IMG/VR virus record: IMGVR_UViG_3300034200_000820
Location: 1 to 20,988 of that record
DNA length: 20,988 nt
Strand: one strand, 5' to 3'
Source: a virus
A program made the position numbers and the translations under genes. This document shows positions 8,075 to 14,849 of the stretch, one piece after another. The notes under the pieces are model-generated. The model worked only from the letters and a program-made list of their open reading frames with translations, did not search any database and had not been told where the DNA came from. The first letter of the stretch is position 1. Each line of letters begins with the position of its first letter.

Positions 8075-8622
8075 GGCAATGCCTCTACAGAATAAGATTG
8101 CGAGGGCGACTTCCATCCCTTCGGCACTTCGTTACTTATCCAAGACGGGTCAGTCCACAGCAATCTGTTGTTTGGGTATGCGATCCAGTGCCCACTGTCT
8201 AGCGCGATGATGTGATGGTCCTTGCTTTGGTCGCTGACTTCTGACCAACCGCCGTTAGCCCAGAACGCTGTAAACAGGTACACGCCGGGGCGCTGTATGC
8301 CATCACGCCCAATCGCTTTGACACGATGGTTACGCAAAAACTGGACCTCGCGTACTTCGCAAAACCTGCTGAACGAATCCCACCAACACGCGATCCTCAA
8401 GTCCATGGCATCGCAAGGTTTGCTGCACAGCGCATGTATAGGAATACGCGCCCATTGAGCACCGGATGAAGTCATAAGCTGGAACATAGGTACACGCATA
8501 GGCTCTGCACGAAAGCCAAACACGGTCACTTCAGTGAAGTCTCCCTGACCACTCTGCTTGTCATACAAGAATTCATCACGGACATACGCCGATGTGTACG
8601 GCGTGTCTACCCAGAAACTCAT
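8071..8622 (-). CDS. Hypothetical protein upstream of the polymerase
   Basis: A 183-residue protein. ATG 8622 overlaps the zinc-finger gene's stop as ATGA, so the longer frame beginning 36 bp earlier is rejected. It is rich in tryptophan and aromatics (FWVDTPYTSAYVRDEF, ACWWDSFSRF, FTAFWANGGWSEV, SGHWIAYPNNRLLW), which suggests a compact beta-rich domain. There is no signal peptide, membrane segment or motif I can assign. It ends in an ATGA overlap with the DNA polymerase, so the two are probably translationally coupled and made in linked amounts. A link to the polymerase is plausible but unproven. I do not recognise the family. Confidence 0.75.
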   Translation of the reverse strand: MSFWVDTPYTSAYVRDEFLYDKQSGQGDFTEVTVFGFRAEPMRVPMFQLMTSSGAQWARIPIHALCSKPCDAMDLRIACWWDSFSRFCEVREVQFLRNHRVKAIGRDGIQRPGVYLFTAFWANGGWSEVSDQSKDHHIIALDSGHWIAYPNNRLLWTDPSWISNEVPKGWKSPSQSYSVEALP

Positions 8623-8804
8623 GCTTGCACCTTCGGTTTGTTCATGCTGTGCAGCCATCCCTTTGGGGTCAGCGTATACCCTGCGGCTTCCAACTCTTCT
8701 TCAGTGCGGCACCGACCACCTATCAGACGATGCAGCCTTATGGACTCAGGACTGGCAAACAAATGCCAGCACTCGTTACACCTTCTTTCGCGTTTTTGTT
8801 TCAC
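8619..8804 (-). CDS. Small C2HC-type zinc-finger protein
   Basis: A 61-residue protein starting at GTG 8804. It has CNEC (C9, C12), then SPESIRLHRLIGGRC with a histidine and a third cysteine, and ends in the pattern GYTLTPKGWL. The order CxxC, HR, C, then a Gly-rich tail ending in GW is a small phage zinc-finger family I recognise from many tailed phages, of unknown function. It probably binds nucleic acid or a host protein. The start overlaps the preceding gene by 29 bases, and the stop overlaps the next start as ATGA. The zinc-binding call is solid; the role is not. Confidence 0.82.
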   Translation of the reverse strand: MKQKRERRCNECWHLFASPESIRLHRLIGGRCRTEEELEAAGYTLTPKGWLHSMNKPKVQA

Positions 8805-8967
8805 TCTTCAACCTCTGGTTCTCTGCACGTAGCCGCTTGATCTCGTCATGGCACGCCCAGAGCACGCTGCCTACGGTCAAGAACTTGAACTCGGTCGTGG
8901 TCCCGGAGTTGTTGATCTCACCCGGTAACTCACGGATCAAGTCAAGGATGTCTTCTTCAGTACCCAC
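8776..8967 (-). CDS. Small protein with C-terminal coiled coil (GTG start proposed)
   Basis: I place the start at GTG 8967, which gives 63 residues. AGGAGG lies a few bases upstream, and this avoids the 59-bp overlap with the GNAT gene that an ATG at 9051 would need. The N-terminus is an acidic helix (GTEEDILDLIREL), the middle has a hydrophobic strand (EFKFLTVGSVLWACHDEI), and the end is a basic, heptad-like helix (KRLRAENQRLKSETKTRKK) that may dimerise or bind nucleic acid. It overlaps the zinc-finger gene by 29 bp. The function is unknown. Confidence 0.65.
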   Translation of the reverse strand: MGTEEDILDLIRELPGEINNSGTTTEFKFLTVGSVLWACHDEIKRLRAENQRLKSETKTRKKV

Positions 8968-8992
8968 CTCTTCCTCCTGCTTTGAAAAACAT

Positions 8993-9418
8993 CTACAACT
9001 TTTTCCTCCAGTACAATGTTCTGGCAAAAGAGTATTGCACCTCGGGGACATAAAGCCTGAATCCGCACGAGATCAGGTTATTCGCACTTGGTATGTTGTC
9101 TGTCGTGTCTGATACGGCCCAGTTGTATCCGTGCCGCTTTGCCCAAGCCACGCGCAGACGGATCATTTGACGTTGTATCCCGCGCCCCCGGTACGCAGGA
9201 AGAACCCCGCACCTGCCCAAATACACCCCATCGACCAATTGCTTGGACGGGGTGACGCACGAGAAGCCCACAGGCGTTTTCTGACGATACGCCATCCACC
9301 ACACACCGTCGTTGGGGAGATACAACTTGTCGTCGGGTAAGCACGCTTTCTGTAGCACCATCAAACGGCGCTTGATACCGCGATCCCCAAGACTGACCTG
9401 TTGATAGACGATCCCCAT
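8993..9418 (-). CDS. GNAT-family N-acetyltransferase
   Basis: A 141-residue enzyme with the GNAT fold. A beta-4 strand leads into motif A (GVLPAYRGRGIQRQMIRL), whose R-G-R-G-I segment holds the acetyl-CoA pyrophosphate. Later comes the SANNLISCGF motif typical of the C-terminal half. ATG 9418 is preferred over TTG 9427. Its substrate cannot be read from the sequence; phage GNATs may acetylate host proteins, small molecules or modified bases. A TATAAT hexamer lies at 9427-9432 immediately upstream in a 56-bp gap, so transcription may start very close to the ATG, but I see no matching -35. The enzyme is an accessory inside the replication operon rather than a core replication gene. Confidence 0.85.
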   Translation of the reverse strand: MGIVYQQVSLGDRGIKRRLMVLQKACLPDDKLYLPNDGVWWMAYRQKTPVGFSCVTPSKQLVDGVYLGRCGVLPAYRGRGIQRQMIRLRVAWAKRHGYNWAVSDTTDNIPSANNLISCGFRLYVPEVQYSFARTLYWRKKL

Positions 9419-9426
9419 AGCACCCA

Positions 9427-9432
9427 ATTATA
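9427..9432 (-). promoter_or_regulatory. Isolated TATAAT hexamer upstream of the GNAT gene
   Basis: A perfect -10 hexamer on the minus strand lies nine bases before ATG 9418. No -35 match is found at 16-18 bp spacing; the nearest TTGAAA is 25 bp away. If it works, the transcript would be almost leaderless. Confidence 0.25.
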
Positions 9433-9474
9433 GGCAACCAAGATGAAGCTAATATTGTTTCAAACATGAACCAA

Positions 9475-9714
9475 TTATTCCTCGCCTATCACAAAGATCG
9501 GCGTGTACTCACCGACATATGAGCCGACCACGTTGTACTCCATCCACTCGATAGCCTCTTCGTGCGTCATCTCTTGATCATGGATAAGTATCTCCACGCA
9601 CTTTTTGTAGTCGTACACGGCGATCAGTTTGGTGTGCTGCCACCCAAGACCGATCAATGCGTCCTCAAACCCGTCAGCGTACAGCGTGTTCGGGTCAAGT
9701 GGTTCTTCGGTCAC
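9475..9714 (-). CDS. Conserved phage hypothetical protein (DGFEDALIGLGW family)
   Basis: A 79-residue protein. GTG 9714 is chosen because it forms a GTGA overlap with the upstream gene and has GGGGG at a suitable distance. The body reads DGFEDALIGLGWQHTKLIAVYDYKKCVEIL, then HEEAIEWMEYNVVGSYVGEYTPIFV. I recognise this as a widespread phage and plasmid protein whose function is not known. It looks like a small alpha/beta fold. Its conservation across unrelated phages suggests it acts on a common host target. It is the last gene of a tightly overlapped block (11114 to 9475) before a 56-bp gap. Confidence 0.82.
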   Translation of the reverse strand: MTEEPLDPNTLYADGFEDALIGLGWQHTKLIAVYDYKKCVEILIHDQEMTHEEAIEWMEYNVVGSYVGEYTPIFVIGEE

Positions 9715-9926
9715 TTCGTCCCCCTCGCACGGATTTTGGCAGCGCACCGCTGCGCGATGCCTTCGATGCTAGCCTCCGCGTCGCAGATTTCCGCACACGC
9801 CTCCCGCTCGTCATCCATTCCGTAAGAGTACGCAAGTGCAATTAGCGTAGGAATCAATTCTTCACCTCCTTCAAGGAAAAGCAATTTTGCTTCTTCCCAC
9901 ACACGCTCAATGAAATCCTCGTTCAC
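9711..9926 (-). CDS. Small protein of the EREACAxI...IRARG family, copy 1
   Basis: A 71-residue protein starting at GTG 9926 with a GTGA overlap. The first part is helical (FIERVWEEAKLLFL). The C-terminal half, DDEREACAEICDAEAS followed by AAKIRARGTK, is a module common in phage small proteins of unknown function. The next gene upstream shares this tail and is clearly related; the two also share an 18-bp DNA identity at their EREAC segments. It is probably a helical protein, and no catalytic motif is visible. Confidence 0.75.
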   Translation of the reverse strand: MNEDFIERVWEEAKLLFLEGGEELIPTLIALAYSYGMDDEREACAEICDAEASIEGIAQRCAAKIRARGTK

Positions 9927-10186
9927 TTGCTCCCCCTCGCACGGATGGCGTTAGCGATGTCCCATGCTGCGGCAGATTTGCCGGGGTTGACCAACAAGAT
10001 GGCGGTGTTGTTTATCTGGCTGTCGGCAATCTTCGCACACGCCTCCCGCTCTGCCTCTGCGACGAGGGCGGCGAAGCGAACATTAAAGACTTCCAACCAT
10101 CCGGGGTGATACTCGCCTTTAGCGTAGATGGTATCAACATAATCCTCCGCTTCCCGCGCCATCCTGATGATGTCCTCGCGTGTCAC
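9923..10186 (-). CDS. Small protein of the EREACAxI...IRARG family, copy 2
   Basis: An 87-residue protein starting at GTG 10186 and overlapping both neighbours by four bases. After an N-terminal helix (TREDIIRMAREAEDYVDTIYAKGEYHPGWLEVFNVRF on either side of residue 25) it carries EREACAKIADS and ends in IANAIRARGSK, the same tail as its downstream neighbour. The insert between the two halves is longer here. The pair probably arose by tandem duplication with divergence of the N-terminus. The function is unknown. Confidence 0.78.
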   Translation of the reverse strand: MTREDIIRMAREAEDYVDTIYAKGEYHPGWLEVFNVRFAALVAEAEREACAKIADSQINNTAILLVNPGKSAAAWDIANAIRARGSK

Positions 10187-10422
10187 GGCTTCACCTCCCG
10201 CGCCGTCAACATCGCGTCGGCGTGGATATACCGCGCCTCATATCGTGTAATGTTCTGCGCCCCGTGCGGCGGGTTCTGAATCGCTGCGATGTCAGCGTCG
10301 GTCGCGTGAGTAGCGAACCAGTCACGCAGGGTCATGCCTTGCTCTTCGGCTGCGTTCTTGTCGTCGGGAAAATATTGAATCGTGCTTGGAAACGCCGGGC
10401 CACCGTCGTTAATCTTGCTCAT
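10183..10422 (-). CDS. Conserved phage protein (GGPAFP / GMTLRDWFA family)
   Basis: A 79-residue protein starting at ATG 10422 with an ATGA overlap. It holds the two hallmarks of a very common phage hypothetical family: DGGPAFPST near the N-terminus and EQGMTLRDWFATHA in the middle, followed by a helical tail with YEARYIHADAMLTAR. The family occurs in phages of many proteobacteria, usually in early or accessory regions, and no function has been assigned. It lies in the chain of small coupled genes between the glycosyltransferase block and the polymerase. Confidence 0.85.
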   Translation of the reverse strand: MSKINDGGPAFPSTIQYFPDDKNAAEEQGMTLRDWFATHATDADIAAIQNPPHGAQNITRYEARYIHADAMLTAREVKP

Positions 10423-10610
10423 CGCTGTCTCTCCATCCGTTCCATCTCGCTGCTCAGGGCTTCCAAGTCAGCGCGAAGTCCTTCCAACTCCTTGGCGTAC
10501 TTGTAGCACCGCTCACGCAGTTGCCGAATCTCGGCGCGGTACTCTGTTGGAGTGTGCGCCATCTTGTCCCATTCATCATCGAACATGTCGGGTTGGTATT
10601 GCGTGGTCAT
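10419..10610 (-). CDS. Small coiled-coil protein
   Basis: A 63-residue protein starting at ATG 10610. The N-terminus is polar and acidic (QPDMFDDEWDKM). Residues 20-63 form one long charged helix with heptad spacing (TEYRAEIRQLRERCYKYAK, then ELEGLRADLEALSSEMERM), which should make a coiled coil. There is no membrane segment or enzyme motif. Its stop overlaps the next start as ATGA. It may be a partner of another small protein in this block, perhaps of the membrane coiled-coil protein encoded just upstream, but this is speculation from adjacency. Confidence 0.72.
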   Translation of the reverse strand: MTTQYQPDMFDDEWDKMAHTPTEYRAEIRQLRERCYKYAKELEGLRADLEALSSEMERMERQR

Positions 10611-10612
10611 GG

Positions 10613-10858
10613 CTACGCTCCTGATGCCAATTTGACTGCGTACAGCGCAAAGACGATGAACGCCACGAGGATAATGCCCATCGTGATGCTCAAGAAGTTA
10701 CTCATCTTGTCTGCGTCTGCTAACTCACGGCGCAGTTGGTTTAACTCGTAGTCCTTACGAAAGAGCGAATCTTTGAGGTGGCCGTTCTCTTGCACAAGGT
10801 CCCGTATCTGTTTGTTGAGCCGGTCCTTGCTGTACTCACTCTTTACTTCGGTATCCAT
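10613..10858 (-). CDS. Coiled-coil protein with C-terminal membrane anchor
   Basis: An 81-residue protein starting at ATG 10858 with an excellent AGGAGGTG ribosome site. Residues 8-50 are a charged coiled-coil helix (KDRLNKQIRDLVQENGHL and following). Residues 55-76 are a single hydrophobic segment (FLSITMGIILVAFIVFALYA) ending a few residues before the stop, so it is tail-anchored with the coil probably in the cytoplasm. Possible roles are tethering replication complexes to the membrane, superinfection exclusion, or a lysis accessory; no sequence feature decides. It overlaps the preceding gene by 23 bp and is the only clear membrane protein in the window. Confidence 0.75.
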   Translation of the reverse strand: MDTEVKSEYSKDRLNKQIRDLVQENGHLKDSLFRKDYELNQLRRELADADKMSNFLSITMGIILVAFIVFALYAVKLASGA

Positions 10859-11114
10859 GTTCCACCTCCTTCTTCACTTGTTCGCGGACAAGCACGAGCA
10901 GCTTACACAGTACATGCGTCTGCGGTTTGTCTTTACCTGCACGCAAGAGCGAGTCGAACTCAGTCGCGTACATATCAACGATGTCCCACCGCAGCACCTC
11001 CAACTGACCATCGTCACCGATCTTGGCCCACACCGTCTCGGGGTTCGCTATAACCTTTGTATGTTCCTGCGGGATGATGAGATACGCATCATCGTCATCT
11101 TTGATCTCACTCAT
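10836..11114 (-). CDS. Hypothetical acidic protein
   Basis: A 92-residue protein starting at ATG 11114, overlapping the glycosyltransferase stop by 8 bases (TATGAGTGA). The N-terminus is strongly acidic (SEIKDDDDAYLI). The centre looks like alternating strands (KVIANPETVWAKIGDDGQLEVLRWDIV), and the C-terminus is helical and basic (CKLLVLVREQVKKEVEHGY). Its 3' end overlaps the next gene by 23 bp, across that gene's ribosome site. I do not recognise the family. The operon position and coupled overlaps support it as a real gene. Confidence 0.72.
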   Translation of the reverse strand: MSEIKDDDDAYLIIPQEHTKVIANPETVWAKIGDDGQLEVLRWDIVDMYATEFDSLLRAGKDKPQTHVLCKLLVLVREQVKKEVEHGYRSKE

Positions 11115-11784
11115 AGGTCACCTCTTTGGCTACGTTCATCCACTCTTTACCGTATTCAACTTCAGTCCAGTCCTTGAACCACGGTCCACCTCGCGTGAAG
11201 TGCACCGCTTGCGGGTTCGGGCAGTCATCCTTGGTGTGCCACCCTTCCAAATAGTTATATGCAACCGGCAACTCACCGATGCATGCGTCCCACAAGAACC
11301 TGAACTGATGTAAGTACATACCGGACTCACGGTTCACGACCTCGGGGGTCAGCGCCTTCACGTGCAGGTGCTCACAGTTCCACAGAATCATGCTCGACCA
11401 ATTCTTGCGCGGATACTGGTGCTGAAACTTGCCATCCATCTTGGTGGCTTCTTTCGGCTTGTAGTCATGCTTGACTACAACTGCACCATAGTACGGGTTC
11501 ATGTAGTCCTGCAGCGCAGCGACATCACCTCGCCACAAGAAGTCGCAGTCCATGAACACCGCCCACCCTTTGTACCCTGCAAGATGCGGCACCAAGAAGC
11601 GTGTGAAGGAGAACTCCGTGGACGAAAGCGGGTCATGCTCACGCCAGTACAAGTTCTTCTCACGCATCTCCTGCTGCTTGATGGGTTGGATGTCGAGCGG
11701 CACAGACGTGTGCTTCTCCAACGACCGCTTGCATACTTGATACGCGATGTCCTCGCGGCTATCCCAACCGATAAAGATTTTCAT
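11107..11784 (-). CDS. GT-A fold glycosyltransferase (GT8-like)
   Basis: A 225-residue protein. ATG 11784 is taken rather than the GTG one codon earlier because it makes a TGATG junction with the fusion glycosyltransferase and has GAGGTG upstream. It begins with a strand (MKIFIGWDSRE) typical of nucleotide-sugar binding. FMDCDFLWRGD gives the DxD metal motif (D79, D81), and near the end AVHFTRGGPWF supplies the usual C-terminal metal-binding histidine. It has the size of a single catalytic domain and no membrane segment. The donor and acceptor sugars cannot be told. It follows directly after a gene with two more glycosyltransferase domains, so the enzymes may build one glycan in sequence, on host lipopolysaccharide or on a phage product such as modified DNA. 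Confidence 0.86.
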   Translation of the reverse strand: MKIFIGWDSREDIAYQVCKRSLEKHTSVPLDIQPIKQQEMREKNLYWREHDPLSSTEFSFTRFLVPHLAGYKGWAVFMDCDFLWRGDVAALQDYMNPYYGAVVVKHDYKPKEATKMDGKFQHQYPRKNWSSMILWNCEHLHVKALTPEVVNRESGMYLHQFRFLWDACIGELPVAYNYLEGWHTKDDCPNPQAVHFTRGGPWFKDWTEVEYGKEWMNVAKEVTYE

Positions 11785-13652
11785 CACGACACCTCAAACA
11801 ACTGCTTACGCGCTGCGCCCTTGTAGTGCAGTATCTTCGCATCGTCGGTCTTGTGCTCGGGCAGACATCCGTAGATGGACTCAGGGAACGTCGCCACTTC
11901 GTTCGACTCAGCGTAGACACGCAGAGCCTCTTGGTCGCCGTACCACTTGCGGTACTTCGGGTCGAGCGTATCGTAAACAGCTAACAAGTCCTCCCAGAAC
12001 TTCGGGCCATCAGTCACCAAAGCACAGAAGACATACGGATACACTTGATCCATCGTCTTTCCCTTGTGCTCGTCAAAGACCAACCCGCGCAACTCTGTGT
12101 TGAACCCGCCGTCACAGTTGAACGACCTACGACAAACGGCAACCTCGGCATCGGCAAGCATCATCGCGGGGTCTATCTCGCCCTGCACAAGCATGTCCGT
12201 GTCCAAGAATATCGCCGGACCTTCCATCGCCAATCTAGCGTAAGCCTTGATCCGACCGTGGATTAGCTCGTCCCGGTCTATCTCAATCTCAAACCTGTCC
12301 GACACCCCCATGACATCCGGTGTATCTGTATCTGTACACATGACGATGTACGCGTTGGGGTTGTATCGCAGGACAGACTTGACCATCTTCTGCGGATGAG
12401 AGATGTCATCACCCACATGGAAGAACACAACGACCGGCGGGTCTAGGTAGCCTCGACGGTGCATCACATACTCTAGTGCCTCCTTGACCTGCTTCAACTG
12501 CAAGTCCCACGGCGCGTTCATGTTCTCGCGCTGATATATCCGTACGCCGGGGTACCACAAACTCTGATTACCCGCACGGTTGTTCCAATACCACAGTTTG
12601 TTGGCATCAAGCAGCAAGACCTCCTTGCCCATCGCCCCTGCCAGATGCACCGTGGCGCAAGATGGCGAGATGATGACGTTACATATCTCCATGAGCGCAG
12701 CGACGTTCTCCAAGTCAAAGAACGTGTCGATATGTGTGGTGATGAGGCTCGGGTGAAAGTCCCGCCCTTCCTCTTGCGCCTGACCGTACTGCAGGTTGAT
12801 GAACTTAACCCCCGGCTCATCGAGGATGTGCTTGAAGTCAGCCAAGGGGACAGACTTGTGTGGCCCGATGACAGGAGCGGTGCTCGTCCAAGACAGTCCA
12901 ACAACGACATCGTCTTCTTTTAACCCGTACTCTTTACGCAACCTCGCCACGCGCTCAGGGTCGGCCTTGACGTAGGAATGCCCCCATGTGTAAGTCGAGA
13001 TATCCCCGACTGAGTTAATGAAGTATTTACCCAGTGAGGCTATGGGGATGTGCGAGTCATGCTCGGACATCTTTACACGAGAGTTGTGCGTCAAGAACTT
13101 GACGTTGTCGGCTTTGCACCCCCGCTGCAACAGGTTCGTCAGGCGCAGGTCTACCATGACCGTGACCTCATCCACTTCCTTGGCAAGAGCCTCGATGAGC
13201 GATGCATAGAGCAGTTGATCCCCGATGCCTTGTTCACACCAGATGAGCGGTCGCTTCAAGCCCTTGCCACGCTCCCACTGCGGGTGCTTGGTGTGCAGCT
13301 TCGGAGACTTGAACGTCTTGCTCTGCCACCGCCGCTCGTAGCCCTGCCAACCCTTCTTGAAGTCACCCATCTGCAGCGAGAGCAGACCCATCGTCCACGC
13401 CGCATCTGCATTGTTCGGCTCAAGGTTGACGGCGATCTCAAAGTGCTGCCGTGCCGACTGCCAACGGTGCATCTCCCAGTGGCAACGACCGATCTGTAAC
13501 TCAGCCGCTGTAAGAACTGGAAGTACATTGTGGATGTTACTAAGCAGCCCGATGGCCTCGTCATACCGACCTGTGTTGGCGGCATCGAGTCCTCGCTTGT
13601 AGATGTCCTGAGCGAACTCAGGCAGCGTGCGTTGTTTCGTTTCTTCGCTCAC
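11784..13652 (-). CDS. Three-domain glycosyltransferase: TPR, GT-B and GT-A fused
   Basis: A 622-residue protein. GTG 13652 is chosen because it overlaps the stop of the small upstream gene as GTGA and has a G-rich ribosome site; a TTG 45 bp upstream is less likely. Residues 10-110 hold helical TPR-like repeats (YKRGLDAANTGRYDEAIGLL; WTMGLLSLQMGDFKKGWQGY). Residues 134-400 resemble a GT-B domain of the heptosyltransferase/GT41 kind (PLIWCEQGIGDQLLYASL; ISPSCATVHLAGAMGKEVLLL). Residues 405-622 form a separate GT-A domain with DTD (484-486), GDQEALRVYAE and a terminal HYKG (H609) as in GT8 enzymes. TPR plus GT-B is known in bacterial and phage enzymes; the added GT-A domain makes it a likely bifunctional enzyme adding two sugars. 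The target may be a host surface glycan or phage DNA. Domain calls are by eye. Confidence 0.85.
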   Translation of the reverse strand: MSEETKQRTLPEFAQDIYKRGLDAANTGRYDEAIGLLSNIHNVLPVLTAAELQIGRCHWEMHRWQSARQHFEIAVNLEPNNADAAWTMGLLSLQMGDFKKGWQGYERRWQSKTFKSPKLHTKHPQWERGKGLKRPLIWCEQGIGDQLLYASLIEALAKEVDEVTVMVDLRLTNLLQRGCKADNVKFLTHNSRVKMSEHDSHIPIASLGKYFINSVGDISTYTWGHSYVKADPERVARLRKEYGLKEDDVVVGLSWTSTAPVIGPHKSVPLADFKHILDEPGVKFINLQYGQAQEEGRDFHPSLITTHIDTFFDLENVAALMEICNVIISPSCATVHLAGAMGKEVLLLDANKLWYWNNRAGNQSLWYPGVRIYQRENMNAPWDLQLKQVKEALEYVMHRRGYLDPPVVVFFHVGDDISHPQKMVKSVLRYNPNAYIVMCTDTDTPDVMGVSDRFEIEIDRDELIHGRIKAYARLAMEGPAIFLDTDMLVQGEIDPAMMLADAEVAVCRRSFNCDGGFNTELRGLVFDEHKGKTMDQVYPYVFCALVTDGPKFWEDLLAVYDTLDPKYRKWYGDQEALRVYAESNEVATFPESIYGCLPEHKTDDAKILHYKGAARKQLFEVS

Positions 13653-13777
13653 CAGTAGTTCCCCCCTCGTCCGATACTGCCCCGACTGCACCGCCAATTA
13701 GGTGGCGGCACCCGGCTCCATGCGTAGTGAGCCTCGTACTCACGACGCTTCCACCAGTTGATCAATGCACGGATCAT
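13649..13777 (-). CDS. Small 42-residue basic protein
   Basis: This short gene fills what looks like a gap between the methyltransferase and the fusion glycosyltransferase. It starts at ATG 13777, overlapping the methyltransferase stop as ATGA, with a perfect AGGAGG four bases before the start. It stops at 13649, overlapping the next GTG start as GTGA. The protein is basic and tryptophan-rich (LINWWKRREYEAHYAWSRVP, then PPNW and a Gly/Arg/Ser tail). It has no known domain. Two exact overlaps and a perfect ribosome site make it convincing; it may simply couple translation of the two enzymes. Confidence 0.72.
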   Translation of the reverse strand: MIRALINWWKRREYEAHYAWSRVPPPNWRCSRGSIGRGGNYW

Positions 13778-14430
13778 ACGGCCTCCTGTGCTACGACTTG
13801 TAGCAGGGACAACGGGATGGACATAGCAGTCTTCCCGCCATGATGGCGCGGATAGATGAGCACACGCCCCGGTGACTCCAACATCATCGCGTTGGCGACA
13901 CCCTTCTCTATACCCTCAAAGTCATCAAGCACAAAGACCGTGTGCGGAGCCAAGATTTTGTTGAGCGGCTCTTCATCCTGCTGACTCAAGCGACCGTCGA
14001 GATAGACCAGATCAGCCTTCAATCCTTCCTCTGCCATGTCAGCAAACATTTCATGAGAAGGTGTGTGAAAATACTGCTCAATCAGTTTGGCTTGTTCTGG
14101 ATACAGAGCAAGATCAATCCTATTTGATACGTCACACGTGCGAATCTGCGCGGTAGTTCCTGTCGCCAAATCCATCACCAAAGTAGATACACCAATGAAT
14201 GTACCTACCTCGGCAATGACCTCGGGCTTGAAGAACTTGACTATCTTGTACAAGTCCCCCGCATCGTTCTCACCCAACGACCCTGTGTTGTAGTCGGCCT
14301 GTTCCCTGAGATGTTGCTGCTTCTGTACGATGTCTTGGATTTTGCTCCAATCCATCTCGACCTTCTCGTCGATGATTTGCCAGACTATCTCGCTCAAGCG
14401 ACGGCGACTTAACTGGATGGGGCGTATCAT
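13774..14430 (-). CDS. Class I SAM-dependent methyltransferase
   Basis: A 218-residue enzyme. ATG 14430 overlaps the preceding stop as ATGA, so the frame's longer start is not used. It has a Rossmann SAM site: motif I IAEVGTFIGVS (E74, G76, G80), an acidic residue ending strand 2 (TCD, D100), LVYLDGRLS (D145), and VFVLDDFEG (D169, D170), the layout of small-molecule or sugar O-methyltransferases (Methyltransf_24 or TylF-like). There is no target-recognition domain of the kind DNA methyltransferases carry and no DPPY or PCQ motif, so DNA base methylation is unlikely. It lies two genes before the glycosyltransferases and may methylate the sugar they transfer. The fold is confident; the substrate is inferred from neighbours. 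Confidence 0.83.
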   Translation of the reverse strand: MIRPIQLSRRRLSEIVWQIIDEKVEMDWSKIQDIVQKQQHLREQADYNTGSLGENDAGDLYKIVKFFKPEVIAEVGTFIGVSTLVMDLATGTTAQIRTCDVSNRIDLALYPEQAKLIEQYFHTPSHEMFADMAEEGLKADLVYLDGRLSQQDEEPLNKILAPHTVFVLDDFEGIEKGVANAMMLESPGRVLIYPRHHGGKTAMSIPLSLLQVVAQEAV

Positions 14431-14849
14431 GCGCCCTTCCTCGCGTCGATCTCGCGCTTCAAGTACCACGCAGCCTTCTCCAAGTCCTGCACGGGATCGG
14501 AGTCCTTCTTACCTGCGCGGCTGATGTACTTCACGACATTGCCCAAGCGGTAGTTCAAATCTTTGGACTCGATGAAGTCGATGGTCTCGATGCCACCGGC
14601 CTTGTAGTGCTCGGGGTGATTCACGAGGTCGGTCTTGGGACGGTCGAACAGCGCGATGATTTCATCGTCGGTCAGCAACGCTTCTCTCTTCAACTCGGTC
14701 GGCTTCGCCTTCTTAGGCGTGCCCGTCTTCTTCGCGTCCTTCCAACGCACCGTGTAGACACGGTTCTTGCTGATGCCAAGTTGCTTGGCGATGTACTCGG
14801 GACTCGCGCCGTTTGCCAAAAAACGGCGAATCTTTGCACTGATAGTCAT
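14427..14849 (-). CDS. HTH protein fused to DUF3310
   Basis: A 140-residue, two-part protein starting at ATG 14849 with an ATGA overlap to the VRR-NUC gene. Residues 1-36 form a helix-turn-helix (NGASPEYIAKQLGISKNRVY). A basic linker (KKTGTPKKAKPTELKRE) leads to residues 76-135, a clear DUF3310 domain: VNHPEHYKAGGIETIDFIE, GNVVKYISRAGKK, DLEKAAWYLKREI. DUF3310 is the conserved core of phage proteins related to T7 gp1.7, described as a nucleotide kinase, so this half may act in nucleotide metabolism. The HTH half could tie that activity to DNA or to regulation. The domain identification is strong; joint function is inferred. Confidence 0.88.
   Translation of the reverse strand: MTISAKIRRFLANGASPEYIAKQLGISKNRVYTVRWKDAKKTGTPKKAKPTELKREALLTDDEIIALFDRPKTDLVNHPEHYKAGGIETIDFIESKDLNYRLGNVVKYISRAGKKDSDPVQDLEKAAWYLKREIDARKGA

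Noticed and set aside
8075-8116. Upstream extension of the DNA polymerase start
   Set aside because: The internal ATG at 8074 has a ribosome site and an exact ATGA overlap with the preceding gene, and the exonuclease domain begins right after it.
8968-9051. ATG start at 9051 for the small coiled-coil gene
   Set aside because: It would overlap the GNAT gene by 59 bp and lacks a ribosome site; GTG 8967 has AGGAGG just upstream.
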